Assembly: GCF_004209755.1 (NCBI RefSeq)
Contig: NZ_CP035913.1
Span: forward strand, 372,001 to 436,000
Source: Pseudoduganella lutea
Lineage (GTDB): Bacteria; Pseudomonadota; Gammaproteobacteria; Burkholderiales; Burkholderiaceae_D
DNA: 64,000 nucleotides
Direction of reading: 5' to 3'
The notes under the pieces: generated by a model
Told to the model about the DNA's origin: nothing
Seen by the model: the letters and a program-made list of their open reading frames with translations, nothing else
The model's database searches: none
Translations under genes and position numbers: made by a program
Part shown: piece after piece, positions 8,829 to 18,634 of the stretch
Position numbering within the stretch: the first letter of the stretch is position 1
Layout: every line of letters starts with the position of its first letter

Positions 8829-9974
8829 ATGAAAACAACCAGCGAGAGCCGGGCTGGCCGCGCCAGCCTGATGGTGGCACATTGTGCCGGGATGGTCGAC
8901 CTGGTCGCACTGCCGGTCTGGGTCGGCGTGCTGATCAGCGGCTACGGCCTGGACCCGCAACAGGCGGGTGGGCTGGCCACCCTGTTCCTGGTTGGCGCCG
9001 TGTGCGCAAGCCTGTTCGTCGCTCCCCGCTCGGCCCGGCTGCCTGCCCGAGCCACCGCGGCCGGCGGCTTTGCCGTCGCGGCGCTGGCCTTCGGCGCTGT
9101 CGGGCTGGTGAACGACTATGCGGCGATGGCGGTGCTGCACGTGGTCGCGGGACTGGCTGCCGCAACGGCATTGAGCGTGACCCACGCGGCCATTGGCGGC
9201 AGCGGCAACCCGCACCGGCTGTTCGCCCTCGTCGGCTTTGCATTGGGCGTCTTCGGCATCCTGTTCATGGGCGGCGTTCCGAAACTCGTGGCCTCGCTGG
9301 GCGCGCCGGCGCTGTTCTGGAGCTTCTGCGGCATCATGGCGGTGGCCGCCTGCGTTGCCGCACTGGCGTTTCCCACGGCCCGCGCCGTCGACAGCGGCGC
9401 GCAGCACACTGCCGGCCGCCTGCCCCGCGCGGTATGGCTGGCCGCGATCGGCGTCAGCTGCATGGGCCTAGTCCAGGCCATGATCTTCGCCTTCGTCGAG
9501 CGCATCGGCGCCGAACGGGGTTTCGACGGCGCCGCCGTGGCGGGCGTGCTGATCGCACTGGGTTTCGTCAATCTGCTTCCCGCACCGCTTGCCGCGTTCC
9601 TGCAAAAGCGCGTCAACCCGCGCACGGTGCTCGTGTGCGGTCCCGTCGTCCAGGCAGCGCTGGCCCTGTTGATGACGCAGAGCCAGGCCTTCCTGCCCTA
9701 CGCGGCCGCTGCGGCGTGCTTCGCGGCCGTGATGATCTTAACGCACACGTTCGCGTTCGGACTGCTGGCGACGCTCGATCCGAGTGGCCGCGCGGTGGGC
9801 GCAACGCCGGCCATGCTGATGACCGGCGCGGCGATCGGCCCCATTCTGGGCGGGACGGTGGTGAAGCTGTCCGGCTACCCTAGCCTCGGGCTGGCCGCGG
9901 CCGCCATCGCCATCTGCGCGGTGGTCTGCTTCCTGCCAAGCCGCGCGGACCGGGCCGTGTTGTCTCCTTCCTGA
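8829..9974 (+). CDS. Major facilitator superfamily transporter
   Basis: This is a 381-residue integral membrane protein with about twelve predicted helices. The start at 8829 follows AAGGAG by eight bases. Helices include LPVWVGVLISGYGL, LATLFLVGAVCASLFVA and, in the second half, AVWLAAIGVSCMGLVQAMIF. A central loop (TARAVDSGAQHTAGRLPR) separates the two six-helix halves. It resembles the drug/metabolite-efflux MFS groups (CynX or YfcJ type), but no substrate can be assigned. It stands alone, divergent from the Rieske gene. Confidence 0.85.
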   Translation: MKTTSESRAGRASLMVAHCAGMVDLVALPVWVGVLISGYGLDPQQAGGLATLFLVGAVCASLFVAPRSARLPARATAAGGFAVAALAFGAVGLVNDYAAMAVLHVVAGLAAATALSVTHAAIGGSGNPHRLFALVGFALGVFGILFMGGVPKLVASLGAPALFWSFCGIMAVAACVAALAFPTARAVDSGAQHTAGRLPRAVWLAAIGVSCMGLVQAMIFAFVERIGAERGFDGAAVAGVLIALGFVNLLPAPLAAFLQKRVNPRTVLVCGPVVQAALALLMTQSQAFLPYAAAAACFAAVMILTHTFAFGLLATLDPSGRAVGATPAMLMTGAAIGPILGGTVVKLSGYPSLGLAAAAIAICAVVCFLPSRADRAVLSPS

Positions 9975-10503
9975 ACCGACATCCGGCGACCCGGATCTTC
10001 GTGCCATGTACCCATGCCATGTATCCAGGCCGCGTATCGCTGGTTTCGCACAAGTCGCTCCCCCGCAGTACCACGGCGCTGCAAGGCGCCCGTCGCGCCG
10101 GGCGTGCGTTTTACCAGCACCAGCGCGGGCAAGGTCTTCGGGTCCGGCGGCTTTGAACATGTGTTCAACGACATCGGCGGCCCTGTCGATGCGACCGGAC
10201 CAGCATCCATCGTGGTCGGCCTGTCAGCCCTGCGGCAGGTGCCCGCATTCCCGATCGCGCCTTGAGGCGGCGGGTATCTTTTCCAGAAGCCGGGACAGGA
10301 GACACTGCCGACTGCACAGGTATGTCGGCGGTGTCCAACGCAGGGTTCGCAGATCGCAGCGTAACTGGCTCATCCAGTCTGCTCGTCAACTGCGCTTGGC
10401 CACAAAACTATTTGTGTTGCATATTCGCCAGCAGCCGCTGATCCCTGCCAGTTCCCGCGTATAGTCGGCCTCATTCTGACTACGTAATCAAAAGGGGGCA
10501 TAC
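9975..10503. other. 529-base intergenic region, no gene seen
   Basis: Apart from the hairpin after the MFS gene, the only structure I see is the inverted repeat CACAAA-ACTA-TTTGTG at 10401-10416, about 90 bases before the lipoprotein gene. The frame ending at 10265 and the opposite frame ending near 9875 read like decayed or non-coding sequence and I could not match them to a family. Confidence 0.4.
9981..9996 (+). terminator. Short hairpin after the MFS gene
   Basis: ATCCGG-CGAC-CCGGAT forms a 6-bp stem starting seven bases after the MFS stop. The following CTTC is a poor U-tract, so strength is uncertain. Confidence 0.35.
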
Positions 10504-12429
10504 ATGGGCCCGATGCTCCACCGGCTTGGAACATGCTGTGCATTCGTCCTGCTGTGCGCCTGTGGCGGGCCGGACGCCCCACCCGCGTCCGGTACGCGGG
10601 CAGCCGCTTCGGACCGGCATGCGCCGCGAATCGCGGAACGCGCCGCGGATTACGAGACCATTGTCCAGACGATCTACATCGGCTATTTCGGCCGTCCGCC
10701 CGATCCCGCCGGCCTGGCTTACTATGCCCGGTTGTACGCCGGCCTGGGCGCCCCGACGACACTCGCCGATTTCAGGTCCGCCTATTCGTCCGATCCCGCA
10801 GTGCGCCAGACCATCGACGACATGGCGGCGAGCCAGGAATCCCGCGACCTCTATCCCGGCAACAATACGGTCTTCATCACCGCCATCTACCGCAATCTGT
10901 TCAACCGTGCACCGGATGCCGCCGGCCTGGCGTATTGGGCCAAACTGCTGGGTGATGGTGCGATCACCCGGGGCAATGCCGCGCTGTCCATCATGGCCGG
11001 CGGGCAGGCAAGCGACATGGTTGCCGTGCAAAGGAAGGTCGCCGCGTCCGTGGCCTTTGTCGGCCTGCTGGACACGCCCGCCCGTGTCGCGGCGTATGCC
11101 GGCGCTTCACCGAACGAAGCGGCGCGCCAGCTCCTGCAACGGGTCGATGCAGGCAGCGACCTGGCGGACCTCGGCACCGCGTTCCAGGCGCTGTTGCAGT
11201 CCCTGCTTGCCGCCCCGCGTCCTGCCGGCGCCCCCGGCCAACCGGTCATCACCAGCGCCGTCCCGACCGATACGCAGATCGTCCTCGTGTTCGCCGCACC
11301 GCAGTCGAATGGCGCCAGCCCGATCGAAGACTACACGGCGATCTGTACCAGCCCGTCAGGAGTCGCCTCGATGAACGGTACGGCCAGCCCATTGATCGTC
11401 GGCGGGCTGCAGAATGGCGTGCCATATTCATGCGCCGTCAATGCGCGCAACGGTGCCGGCACGGGTACCGTGTCCCAGGTCGTCGACGTCACGCCGCAGG
11501 CAGGGGCGCTCACGTGGCAGGCACCGGTGGATCTCGTGGCGACGGGCCTGTCCACTTCCAGGGCGGGCCGCGCTTTCCTGGCGTTCGGTGCCCCGCCCCG
11601 CATCGGCAACACGGCGCCTCCCGGTTACCTCGCCACCTGCGCGTATGGCGGCGAGAGCCTGTCGGGGTATGCGACAGCCAGTCCCGTGGTCGTCGAAGGC
11701 CTGCGCAACAACGTTCAATACACTTGCACGGTCAGCGTGGCCGGGCCCGAAGGCGGCGTCCCGTCGTCCACCGTCCCGGTCGACATTCCGGCACCGAACG
11801 GCCACCATCTGCGCTTCATCTATGCCGTGCCGAGCGACCGACCCTTCAACGACGGCTGGTCGAAGGCCATCCAGGGAGCCGCCGTCCACCTGCAGCAATG
11901 GTTCAAGCATCAGCTCGGCGGGCCCACATTTACCATCTACGCTGCCGCGCCGGAAGTCTGCAACCTGCCGCGCCCGTCGCGCGATTACTTCAGCAACGAC
12001 ACGTGGGCGACGGTCCAGCGCGACCTGACCGAACACTGTGGCCTCGACCACACACGGCAGGACGTCGACTGGATCGTGTATGCCGACGTCCTGCACGCGG
12101 TGAACACCCCCGGGAGGCTCGGCGCGGGGATGCCGCGCCTTGCCATGTTCCCGCGCCAGGACCTGGAGGGCCTGGGTGGCGCCCCCTGCGTGGTCTCCGA
12201 CGAAGGGACGACCTACTGCTTCGAGACGATCCGATGGACCGGTGGCGGCGCCCATGAAATCGCACACACCCTGCATGTTCCTCACCCGGAAGGCTGCGAT
12301 GCCGGGCTGCCGTCGTGTACCGAGCATGCGAAAGCATCGATCATGTGGACGGGTTACACCATCTATCCCGACACGTATTTCCTTCCGGCTGCAAAGGCCA
12401 TCCTCTTCGAGTCGCCGTTCATTCGTTGA
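10504..12429 (+). CDS. DUF4214 / fibronectin-III lipoprotein with a C-terminal metzincin-like protease site
   Basis: This is a 641-residue protein. The leader ends in a lipobox-like FVLLCACGG (Cys20), suggesting an outer-membrane or surface lipoprotein. Residues ~48-160 hold two DUF4214-type repeats (YIGYFGRPPDPAGLAYYARL; YRNLFNRAPDAAGLAYWAKL). Residues ~240-435 hold two fibronectin-III-like domains. The C-terminal ~200 residues contain His584-Glu-Ile-Ala-His588 with a third His594 (HEIAHTLHVPH), the HExxHxxxxxH zinc site, and a later SIMW with Met614 as a possible Met-turn. That points to a secreted metalloprotease of the metzincin fold. The usual Gly of HExxHxxGxxH is His here. No secretion operon is adjacent. 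Confidence 0.75.
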   Translation: MGPMLHRLGTCCAFVLLCACGGPDAPPASGTRAAASDRHAPRIAERAADYETIVQTIYIGYFGRPPDPAGLAYYARLYAGLGAPTTLADFRSAYSSDPAVRQTIDDMAASQESRDLYPGNNTVFITAIYRNLFNRAPDAAGLAYWAKLLGDGAITRGNAALSIMAGGQASDMVAVQRKVAASVAFVGLLDTPARVAAYAGASPNEAARQLLQRVDAGSDLADLGTAFQALLQSLLAAPRPAGAPGQPVITSAVPTDTQIVLVFAAPQSNGASPIEDYTAICTSPSGVASMNGTASPLIVGGLQNGVPYSCAVNARNGAGTGTVSQVVDVTPQAGALTWQAPVDLVATGLSTSRAGRAFLAFGAPPRIGNTAPPGYLATCAYGGESLSGYATASPVVVEGLRNNVQYTCTVSVAGPEGGVPSSTVPVDIPAPNGHHLRFIYAVPSDRPFNDGWSKAIQGAAVHLQQWFKHQLGGPTFTIYAAAPEVCNLPRPSRDYFSNDTWATVQRDLTEHCGLDHTRQDVDWIVYADVLHAVNTPGRLGAGMPRLAMFPRQDLEGLGGAPCVVSDEGTTYCFETIRWTGGGAHEIAHTLHVPHPEGCDAGLPSCTEHAKASIMWTGYTIYPDTYFLPAAKAILFESPFIR

Positions 12430-12525
12430 CTGCCGTGCCGGGGACCGCGATGGTTGAAGCCCGCACCCTGGCGATCACAACTACAAAAGTCCGCAGAACA
12501 ATCCGACCTGCACCGGACCCTCATA

Positions 12526-12542
12526 TTTGTGCAGTGCACAAA
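12526..12542. promoter_or_regulatory. Upstream operator-like palindrome of the phasin gene
   Basis: TTTGTGC-AGT-GCACAAA is a perfect 7-bp inverted repeat with a 3-base centre. It sits just upstream of the -35 box. The core GTGCAGTGCACAA recurs, slightly shortened, downstream of the promoter. A phasin-controlling repressor of the PhaR type is the natural candidate binder, by inference. Confidence 0.6.
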
Positions 12543-12549
12543 ACTTTGC

Positions 12550-12577
12550 TTGACTTCGCGCTTTAACCCTGTAAGCT
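12550..12577 (+). promoter_or_regulatory. Sigma-70-type promoter of the phasin gene
   Basis: TTGACT at 12550-12555, a 16-base gap and TAAGCT at 12572-12577 form a reasonable -35/-10 pair about 80 bases before the phasin start. It lies between the two operator-like motifs. Confidence 0.55.
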
Positions 12578-12585
12578 TGATCATG

Positions 12586-12598
12586 TTGCAGTGCACAA
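12586..12598. promoter_or_regulatory. Downstream operator-like half-palindrome of the phasin gene
   Basis: TTGCAGTGCACAA repeats the core of the upstream palindrome. It would cover the transcription start region of the predicted promoter. Confidence 0.5.
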
Positions 12599-12655
12599 TA
12601 AATATCGCGAGCCGCTAACAACCGCTCTCATCAACCTTACCGAATGGAGCAAACC

Positions 12656-13219
12656 ATGTTTTCGATTCCTGAGCAATTTTCCAATGCAACAAAGACCACT
12701 TTCCAGAGCCAACTGGCAATCTTTTCGACCCTGACCGGCAAGGCATTCGAAGGTATCGAGAAACTTGTCGACCTGAACCTGACCACCGCCAAGGCGTCGC
12801 TGGACAATTCGTCTTCCACCGCCAAGCAGTTGCTGTCTGCCAAGAACCCGCAAGAATTTTTCGCGCTGGGCACCGCCCAGGCCCAGCCAGCTGCCGAGAA
12901 AGCCGTTGCTTACGGTCGCCAGGCGTCCTCGATCGTCGCCGCTACCGCTGCCGAGTTCACCAAGGTCGCCAAGGAACAAGCCCTGGAAACGAACAACAAG
13001 GTTATTTCCCTTGTCAATCAGGTAAGCAGGAATGCTCCGGCCGGTAGCGAGAAAGCCGTTGCCTTCTTCAAATCCGCAATGGGCGGCGCGGATGCCGGCT
13101 ATCGGCAGCTTACCAAGGCGACGAAACAGGCTTCGGACGTGATCGAAGGCAATGTCAACGCGGCTGTCGAGCAATTTACCTCGGCCGTGAAGAAGAGCCC
13201 ACTCGGTGCCGCCAGCTGA
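12656..13219 (+). CDS. phaP: Phasin family protein (PHB granule-associated)
   Basis: This is a 187-residue protein. The start at 12656 (MFSIPEQFSNATK) has GGAG seven bases upstream; an ATG four codons earlier overlaps that site. The sequence is a long amphipathic helix bundle rich in Ala, Lys, Glu and Gln, with the phasin pattern FEGIEKLVDLNLTTAKASL. Phasins coat poly-3-hydroxybutyrate granules and control their size and number. The length matches the TIGR01841-type phasins of beta-proteobacteria. It is monocistronic, with its own promoter, two operator-like motifs and a strong terminator. That suggests high, regulated expression. Confidence 0.92.
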   Translation: MFSIPEQFSNATKTTFQSQLAIFSTLTGKAFEGIEKLVDLNLTTAKASLDNSSSTAKQLLSAKNPQEFFALGTAQAQPAAEKAVAYGRQASSIVAATAAEFTKVAKEQALETNNKVISLVNQVSRNAPAGSEKAVAFFKSAMGGADAGYRQLTKATKQASDVIEGNVNAAVEQFTSAVKKSPLGAAS

Positions 13220-13311
13220 TTTGATACAGGCCGGGCCTGCAGGGTTCACGTCCGAAGCGTAGCTGTACGAAGCCGCTTCGGTATCCGTAAACCCCTTTGG
13301 CAAAGATCTTC

Positions 13312-13336
13312 ATCCCGGCGCGACCGGGATTTTTTT
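13312..13336 (+). terminator. Rho-independent terminator of the phasin gene
   Basis: ATCCCGG (13312-13318), loop CGCGA and CCGGGAT (13324-13330) are followed by a run of six more T residues. This is a textbook terminator about 95 bases after the phasin stop. Confidence 0.85.
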
Positions 13337-13527
13337 CGCCTGGATGCGTTGCGCACCTCAGGGCTGGTGTTTCCCTGCCCCCCGCGATAACTTGCAGCTG
13401 GTGCAGCTGAAAAGCATTTCTCGTACACCACGCCTTAGCGCCATCGTTGACCGCAGCGCCGTCGACAATTTCCGCTGGTGGAGGCGCGCGGCTATACTGT
13501 CGGCCTCTCCGCCCAACTCCCTCTGAC

Positions 13528-13740
13528 ATGCGTGTGCAATCCCTGAATGGCGTTACCCTCGAATCCCTGCTCACCCGGCTGGTCGACCACTATGGCTGGC
13601 ATGAGCTGGGTCGCCGCATCGACATCAATTGCTTTCGAAGCGACCCGAGCGTGAAGTCCAGCCTCAAGTTCCTGCGCCGCACGCCCTGGGCGCGCGCAGA
13701 GGTGGAAGCGCTGTTCCTGGAGACCGAGTTCCCCGGTTGA
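13528..13740 (+). CDS. VF530-type DUF2132 small DNA-binding protein
   Basis: This is a 70-residue protein (start [12 protein letters not shown] at 13528). The segments [40 protein letters not shown] and [13 protein letters not shown] match the VF530/DUF2132 family. These are short, conserved alpha-helical proteins of gamma- and beta-proteobacteria, described structurally as DNA-binding. The length is normal for the family. It stands alone after the phasin terminator, and its cellular role is not established. Confidence 0.85.
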   Translation: MRVQSLNGVTLESLLTRLVDHYGWHELGRRIDINCFRSDPSVKSSLKFLRRTPWARAEVEALFLETEFPG

Positions 13741-13764
13741 CCGAATAATGCTGTAGCGCTTTCG

Positions 13765-13986
13765 TCAGCCAATGCGCACGTGAAGTTCGCTGTTTGCTGA
13801 ACTGCCGTGCCGAAGCGCCTGTCGGACAGGTTCCGACAGGTTCGTCATCCACCAGTCGAGCTGTTGCTGCACCGAGTGATTCTGGCTGTCGGTGGAAATG
13901 AGCCCGTAGGGGGCGACCGGCAATGGCAGCCGCCCTGCCCCGACCCATGGGACGTCCATGCGTATGATCGGGTGATCGATGTCTCG
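13765..13986 (-). pseudogene. Possible gene remnant downstream of the chemoreceptor
   Basis: A frame on the minus strand reads IIRMDVPWVGAGRLPLPVAP, then STDSQNHSVQQQLDWWMTNL. This composition looks like real protein, unlike the arginine-rich shadow frames. An in-frame stop lies ten codons upstream of the ATG at 13959, and the piece is only about 64 codons long. It could be a decayed gene end or a tiny gene. I could not name a family. Confidence 0.25.
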
Positions 13987-15606
13987 TCAGTTCATTGCAA
14001 GTGCCGGGCGCCGTATCGAAGATGACGCGCCCCTGGCTGCCGTTGACGCCAGCGTCATCGGAGCGTGAAGACGGAACACCGATACCGCCTCGGCCAACTT
14101 GGCGGCTTGCTCGCTCATCGTTTCGGATGCCGCACTCGCCTGCTCGACCAGGGCAGCATTTTGCTGAGTCACCGAATCCATCTCCCCCACCGCCTGGTTG
14201 ATCTGTTCAATGCCTGCAGTCTGCTCGGTACTCGCCGTCGTGATTTCCCCCATGATACCGGTCACGCGATTCACGCTCGATACGATTTCGGTCATCGTTG
14301 CGCCAGCCTGGCCAACCAGCACGGTGCCGCCGGCGACCTTCTCCGTCGAATCGCTGATGAGCTGCTTGATCTCCTTCGCTGCCGCTGCCGAACGCTGCGC
14401 CAACGTGCGCACTTCACTTGCAACGACCGCAAAGCCGCGTCCCTGCTCGCCCGCGCGCGCGGCCTCGACAGCTGCATTCAGGGCAAGGATATTGGTCTGG
14501 AAGGCGATGCTATCGATGACGCTGGTGATGTCGCCGATCTTTGCCGCAGAAGCCCGGATCTCGTCCATCGTGATCACCACTTGCCCGATGACTTCACCAC
14601 CTCGAATGGCGATAGCAGACGCGCTTTCCGCGAGCGAGTTCGCCTGCCGGGCGTTGTCGGCACTCTGCTTCACTGTCGACGTCAATTCCTCCATCGAAGA
14701 AGCGGTCTCCTCGAGGGAACTGGCCTGCTGTTCCGTACGTACCGACAAATCCTGGCTACCTGCGGCGACCTCCGCGGCTGCCGTGGCGATCGTGTCGGTA
14801 CCCGAGCGGACAACTTGCACTGTCCGGGCCAGGCTTTCGTTCATCGCTTTCATCGCCTGCAGCAACTGCCCCATTTCGTCGGCCGTTTCCACGTCGATCT
14901 GACTGGTCAAGTCACCAGCCGCGACTGTATTGGCCACTTCCAGGGCTCTGCGCACGGGGCGAACGATCGACACGGTGATCCACCAGGCCACGCCCACCGC
15001 AAACGCAACGGCAAGCAGGCCGATCACGATCGAAAGCAATCTTGACTCGGTGTATGTCGCGGCCGCAGCCGCGGCCGATTCATCGCTCAAGCCTTTCTGG
15101 AAGATGACCAATTCATTTGCCGATCCCTTCAGGCGCACCAGCAACGGCCGGAGTTCCGTACTCAACAAGGTACGCGCCGCATCCAGATTGCCATCGTTGA
15201 CGAACTGGATCAACCGATCCTGCCCGACCACGTAGGCATCCATTTCCTTGGTAATTTGTGCCAGCAATGCCCTCGCTTCGGGACGCTTCATTGATGCATT
15301 CATGGTGTTCAGGATGCCGGCGATGGCCGCTCTCGATACCTTGATTTCGTCCATCTGTGCTGTGCGGTCGGCTGCCGTCGGCGACAGCATCATATTTCGC
15401 AAAGCGATGGCGATATCGTTCACTTCCAGGAGCATGTCTTTCGTGGCCATGATCTTCGGCATGCGATCATGGACGATCGCGTCGGTGTTCGAGTCCATCC
15501 GCCCAAGCATGACATTACTCATCACGATCAGGCAGACGAGCAATACGCTCACGGTTCCGAACCCAAGGCCCAGTCTTTTTGCGATCGACAAATCCTTGAC
15601 TCTCAT
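13987..15606 (-). CDS. Methyl-accepting chemotaxis protein, 4-helix-bundle sensor type
   Basis: This is a 539-residue receptor. It has TM1 ([20 protein letters not shown]), a ~165-residue periplasmic helical domain of the 4HB_MCP type ([20 protein letters not shown]) and TM2 ([20 protein letters not shown]). A HAMP linker follows ([20 protein letters not shown]), then a full signalling domain with an intact tip ([20 protein letters not shown]). The C-terminal extension is rich in Ala and Ser and has no CheR/CheB-binding pentapeptide. The ligand is unknown; 4HB receptors sense small organic acids, amino acids or metals. It is transcribed alone and its upstream region also faces a cyclic-di-GMP gene. 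Confidence 0.93.
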   Translation of the reverse strand: MRVKDLSIAKRLGLGFGTVSVLLVCLIVMSNVMLGRMDSNTDAIVHDRMPKIMATKDMLLEVNDIAIALRNMMLSPTAADRTAQMDEIKVSRAAIAGILNTMNASMKRPEARALLAQITKEMDAYVVGQDRLIQFVNDGNLDAARTLLSTELRPLLVRLKGSANELVIFQKGLSDESAAAAAATYTESRLLSIVIGLLAVAFAVGVAWWITVSIVRPVRRALEVANTVAAGDLTSQIDVETADEMGQLLQAMKAMNESLARTVQVVRSGTDTIATAAAEVAAGSQDLSVRTEQQASSLEETASSMEELTSTVKQSADNARQANSLAESASAIAIRGGEVIGQVVITMDEIRASAAKIGDITSVIDSIAFQTNILALNAAVEAARAGEQGRGFAVVASEVRTLAQRSAAAAKEIKQLISDSTEKVAGGTVLVGQAGATMTEIVSSVNRVTGIMGEITTASTEQTAGIEQINQAVGEMDSVTQQNAALVEQASAASETMSEQAAKLAEAVSVFRLHAPMTLASTAARGASSSIRRPALAMN

Positions 15607-15940
15607 ACAGTAATTCCCCTATTGATGTGAATACATTCCAGCTCGTCAGTGGGGTTAACGGCGGCAGTGCATCTAAACCGATGGAAAGAAGCTAAGAATC
15701 ACTGAATAAATTGTGAAATTGACGCCACCAGTCCCGGAGCGGAACGAATCCCCGTGGCGAGACGCGGCGTCGAGGGCCGCACTCCTGTACACCGACAGGC
15801 ATGGTCGGGAATGCTTCAGGCGCCCCGATACGCGTGAATGTTTAGTGTCATCCACCACAAGCCTCAACGCCCCCAGCTACCCACGTAAACGGTACTCACT
15901 GCTCAAACCGCTGCGTTACGCGGCAGGATTCGAGCACGTG
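15607..15940. other. 334-base intergenic region, no gene seen
   Basis: This is the promoter region of the chemoreceptor gene, transcribed leftward. AGGGGAATTACTGT precedes the start codon. Only an AT-richer patch near 15690-15720 stands out. No sigma-28 box of good quality was found. Confidence 0.4.
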
Positions 15941-18415
15941 CTAGGGCCCCACCACCCGGTTCTTGCCGCTTTGCTTGGCCAGATACATCCGCGCGTCCGC
16001 AAGCTGCAGGATCTGCTCGATGTCCTCAGTCGACCTGGCGCCTTCCCAGACCACCAAGCCAATGCTGGCGCCAATCGCTACGGAACCGGCGCCGAGAGTA
16101 AAGGGTTCCTGCAGTTCTGCGAGAATCTTTTGCGCCACCGCGAAGGCACTGCGGGGGGCCTGGTTCACGTCCTCGAGCAGAACGGTAAATTCATCGCCGC
16201 CAAGACGCGCCACGGTATCGGTACACCGCACGATCGATGTCATCCGCTGCGCTACGCCAACCAGCAGCTGATCACCTGCATGGTGCCCCATCTTATCGTT
16301 CACCTGTTTGAATCCGTCCAGATCGATAAACAGTACTGCCAGCGACGACTGAGCGCGCTGGCTGCGGGCCTGTGCGATTCTCAGGCGATCAACGAAGAGT
16401 GTGCGGTTCGCCAGGCCCGTCAGCGAGTCGTATTGCGCCATCCGCTCCAGCCTGCGCTCGATGGCCTGGCGTTCGCTGATATCGCGCATGATCACCACCA
16501 GATGCCTGTCCGTTGCAACGTTGACAGCGGTGACTGTCAGCTCCAGTGGGAAACGCGTGCCGTCGCTGCGCTGCCCCTCGACTTGCACGTTCGCTGTACC
16601 AACCAGTCGTGAAAATTCACCGTTTGCTTCCGGGACGACTTCTCCGCCCTGGACGACTGGCACCGCACAATCGATCAGGCCGATGACATTGCGGCCAGTG
16701 ATCGCGCCTTCCGGGTAGCCAAACAGTTCGCAGGCGGCAGGATTGGCGGAGCGCACCCGATCGGCCCCGTCGATGGTCATGATGCCGTCGGCTACCGCAT
16801 GCATCAGGGTGCGCATTTCCGCTGCAGCCTGATCCGCACGCCGCTCCGATTCGTACATCCGCGTGACCAGTGGATCTGTCTGTGAATACAGGACGTAGGC
16901 GCCTGCGAGGGAGATCAGCAGGATGATCGGCGCACCGAATGCCAGTGCCCGGCGAATAACGGCGTATGCCTCGACCGTGTCCTGCCGTGCGACAAAGCCC
17001 ACGCCGGGAACGATTGCACCATAGGCGGCCACCACGTTGTGGCCGCGATAGTCGAGCGTGTACATGACGCCTGTCTTGCCGCGCAGGGCATACCCCATCG
17101 GCAAGTCGGCATGGCGATCGCCCTCGGCCAGGCCGAGCTTGAATGGACGCGCATGCTGCCGGTTCGGCAGGCATACGATGTGACCATGTTGCTGCACGCA
17201 GGCCGTCACCTCCGCGCTTTCGCCCAACGTCGCGCCATTGAACAACACGCGGTCGAATGCTGGCATCGGCTTGTCGAGCCGGAGGTATCCGAGCAGTGCG
17301 CCGCCTTCGATCACGGGTGCGCGGACGCGTAACAGTGGAACGCCATTCCAGATCAACTCCGTGCCATCGTTGTCGAGCGTCGCCGTGAATTCCGCTGGCT
17401 TGTCGAGCTCGCCAGCCTCCCAGACGACGCGTCGATGTACATCCTCGACAGCGACATGCGGATACCCTTCCGCCCGCAACCGCCGGGCGGCGTCATCGAA
17501 AGTATGGGGCTTGGCGCCAGATCCGGACGGGCGCAACAAGGGCAATGCACCCTCCTGTGCCTGCACCATGCGCAGCTCGCTGCGAGCATGCTGGACCGTT
17601 TCACGGGTAATCGTTGCCAGCCATGGCCCACGGCTTTGCACGACCGAGAGCAGACGTCCCTCGATGGCTTTTTCCAGGGATTCCTGCATGAGGACAAAGC
17701 CGGCCAGGCCGACCGTGGTCGTGACCACGATCAGGATCGCCGTTCCCAGCAATCGTACCTTGCCGGCCTCGGTGAAAAATCGCCGGTCGGCATACCAGCT
17801 GCTGCCGGACCAAGCGGCCCACATCCCGATCGCCGCCGCGATCATGCCAGTTGCGGTGTGCACCGCCATCCTCGCGGAGCGTGACCACCCGAACAGCAAG
17901 TCCGGCGCCAGCAGATATCCACCCAGTCCGGTCAGGCCGATCGTAAGGACGCACAACGTCAGCACAACGATCAACCGTGCCGTGACACGGGAGTCCACGC
18001 GGCCCAAAGCGCTATTCACCGCACCGATGAGCATGAAGCCCAATGCGCTATTGGGCGCCATTCGCCCGGGGCGGGTATTGCCGTAGTTGTACCACTGGTG
18101 CACCCATGCCATGTCGATACCAAGGCTGGCATCCACGATATGCTCCGCCAACGTCATGCTGTACAGCAGCAGCATGCTCCAGCCTATCATCGCGCGCACC
18201 TGGCCGCGTCGACGTTCGCCCACAAGCAATGCCATGCCTGTCAGCGCAAAGCCCAGACCTGTATTGAACACCATGGGGACAAGGCCACGAACAATTTCCA
18301 CCATGGCTGGTACCTGCAAAAGCCATCCCGTCATGGTATTGACACCCAGGATCAGAAGCAGCGCGCCGAGAAGGCGATCGAGTTTGAGGGAATCAGTCAA
18401 TAAGTACGTTCCCAT
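15941..18415 (-). CDS. Membrane-bound PAS-GGDEF diguanylate cyclase
   Basis: This is an 824-residue protein from 18415; an upstream in-frame ATG at 18457 cannot be excluded, and neither has a strong ribosome site. Residues ~10-230 hold about seven transmembrane helices (LLGALLLILGVNTMTGWLL, PNSALGFMLIGAVNSALG). A further helix, a ~200-residue extracytoplasmic Cache-like sensor (TETV region) and another helix follow. Then come a PAS domain (ADGIMTIDGADRVRSANPAA) and a GGDEF domain. The active site GGDEF is intact (739-743), and RCTD nine residues earlier is a product-inhibition I-site. It should make cyclic di-GMP under allosteric feedback. The neighbour is a phosphodiesterase-type protein. 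Confidence 0.92.
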   Translation of the reverse strand: MGTYLLTDSLKLDRLLGALLLILGVNTMTGWLLQVPAMVEIVRGLVPMVFNTGLGFALTGMALLVGERRRGQVRAMIGWSMLLLYSMTLAEHIVDASLGIDMAWVHQWYNYGNTRPGRMAPNSALGFMLIGAVNSALGRVDSRVTARLIVVLTLCVLTIGLTGLGGYLLAPDLLFGWSRSARMAVHTATGMIAAAIGMWAAWSGSSWYADRRFFTEAGKVRLLGTAILIVVTTTVGLAGFVLMQESLEKAIEGRLLSVVQSRGPWLATITRETVQHARSELRMVQAQEGALPLLRPSGSGAKPHTFDDAARRLRAEGYPHVAVEDVHRRVVWEAGELDKPAEFTATLDNDGTELIWNGVPLLRVRAPVIEGGALLGYLRLDKPMPAFDRVLFNGATLGESAEVTACVQQHGHIVCLPNRQHARPFKLGLAEGDRHADLPMGYALRGKTGVMYTLDYRGHNVVAAYGAIVPGVGFVARQDTVEAYAVIRRALAFGAPIILLISLAGAYVLYSQTDPLVTRMYESERRADQAAAEMRTLMHAVADGIMTIDGADRVRSANPAACELFGYPEGAITGRNVIGLIDCAVPVVQGGEVVPEANGEFSRLVGTANVQVEGQRSDGTRFPLELTVTAVNVATDRHLVVIMRDISERQAIERRLERMAQYDSLTGLANRTLFVDRLRIAQARSQRAQSSLAVLFIDLDGFKQVNDKMGHHAGDQLLVGVAQRMTSIVRCTDTVARLGGDEFTVLLEDVNQAPRSAFAVAQKILAELQEPFTLGAGSVAIGASIGLVVWEGARSTEDIEQILQLADARMYLAKQSGKNRVVGP

Positions 18416-18634
18416 GGACAGGTGGATATCCGCGCCGGCTGGCTTGTGACGGAACATGGAACAGCATGGGGATTCCGGCTGACCCGGCGATTCGTGACAT
18501 TCGATGCGCCTTGCATTGGCCTGGCTGGCTGGCCGCGATTGTCGAACCAGAGCCGATCCGCGCAGCGGTGGGAAAACCGCCACTCCCATGGTTAGAGTAC
18601 ATCATTGCGATTGGCGGATCAGGCCAGTTCCCCA

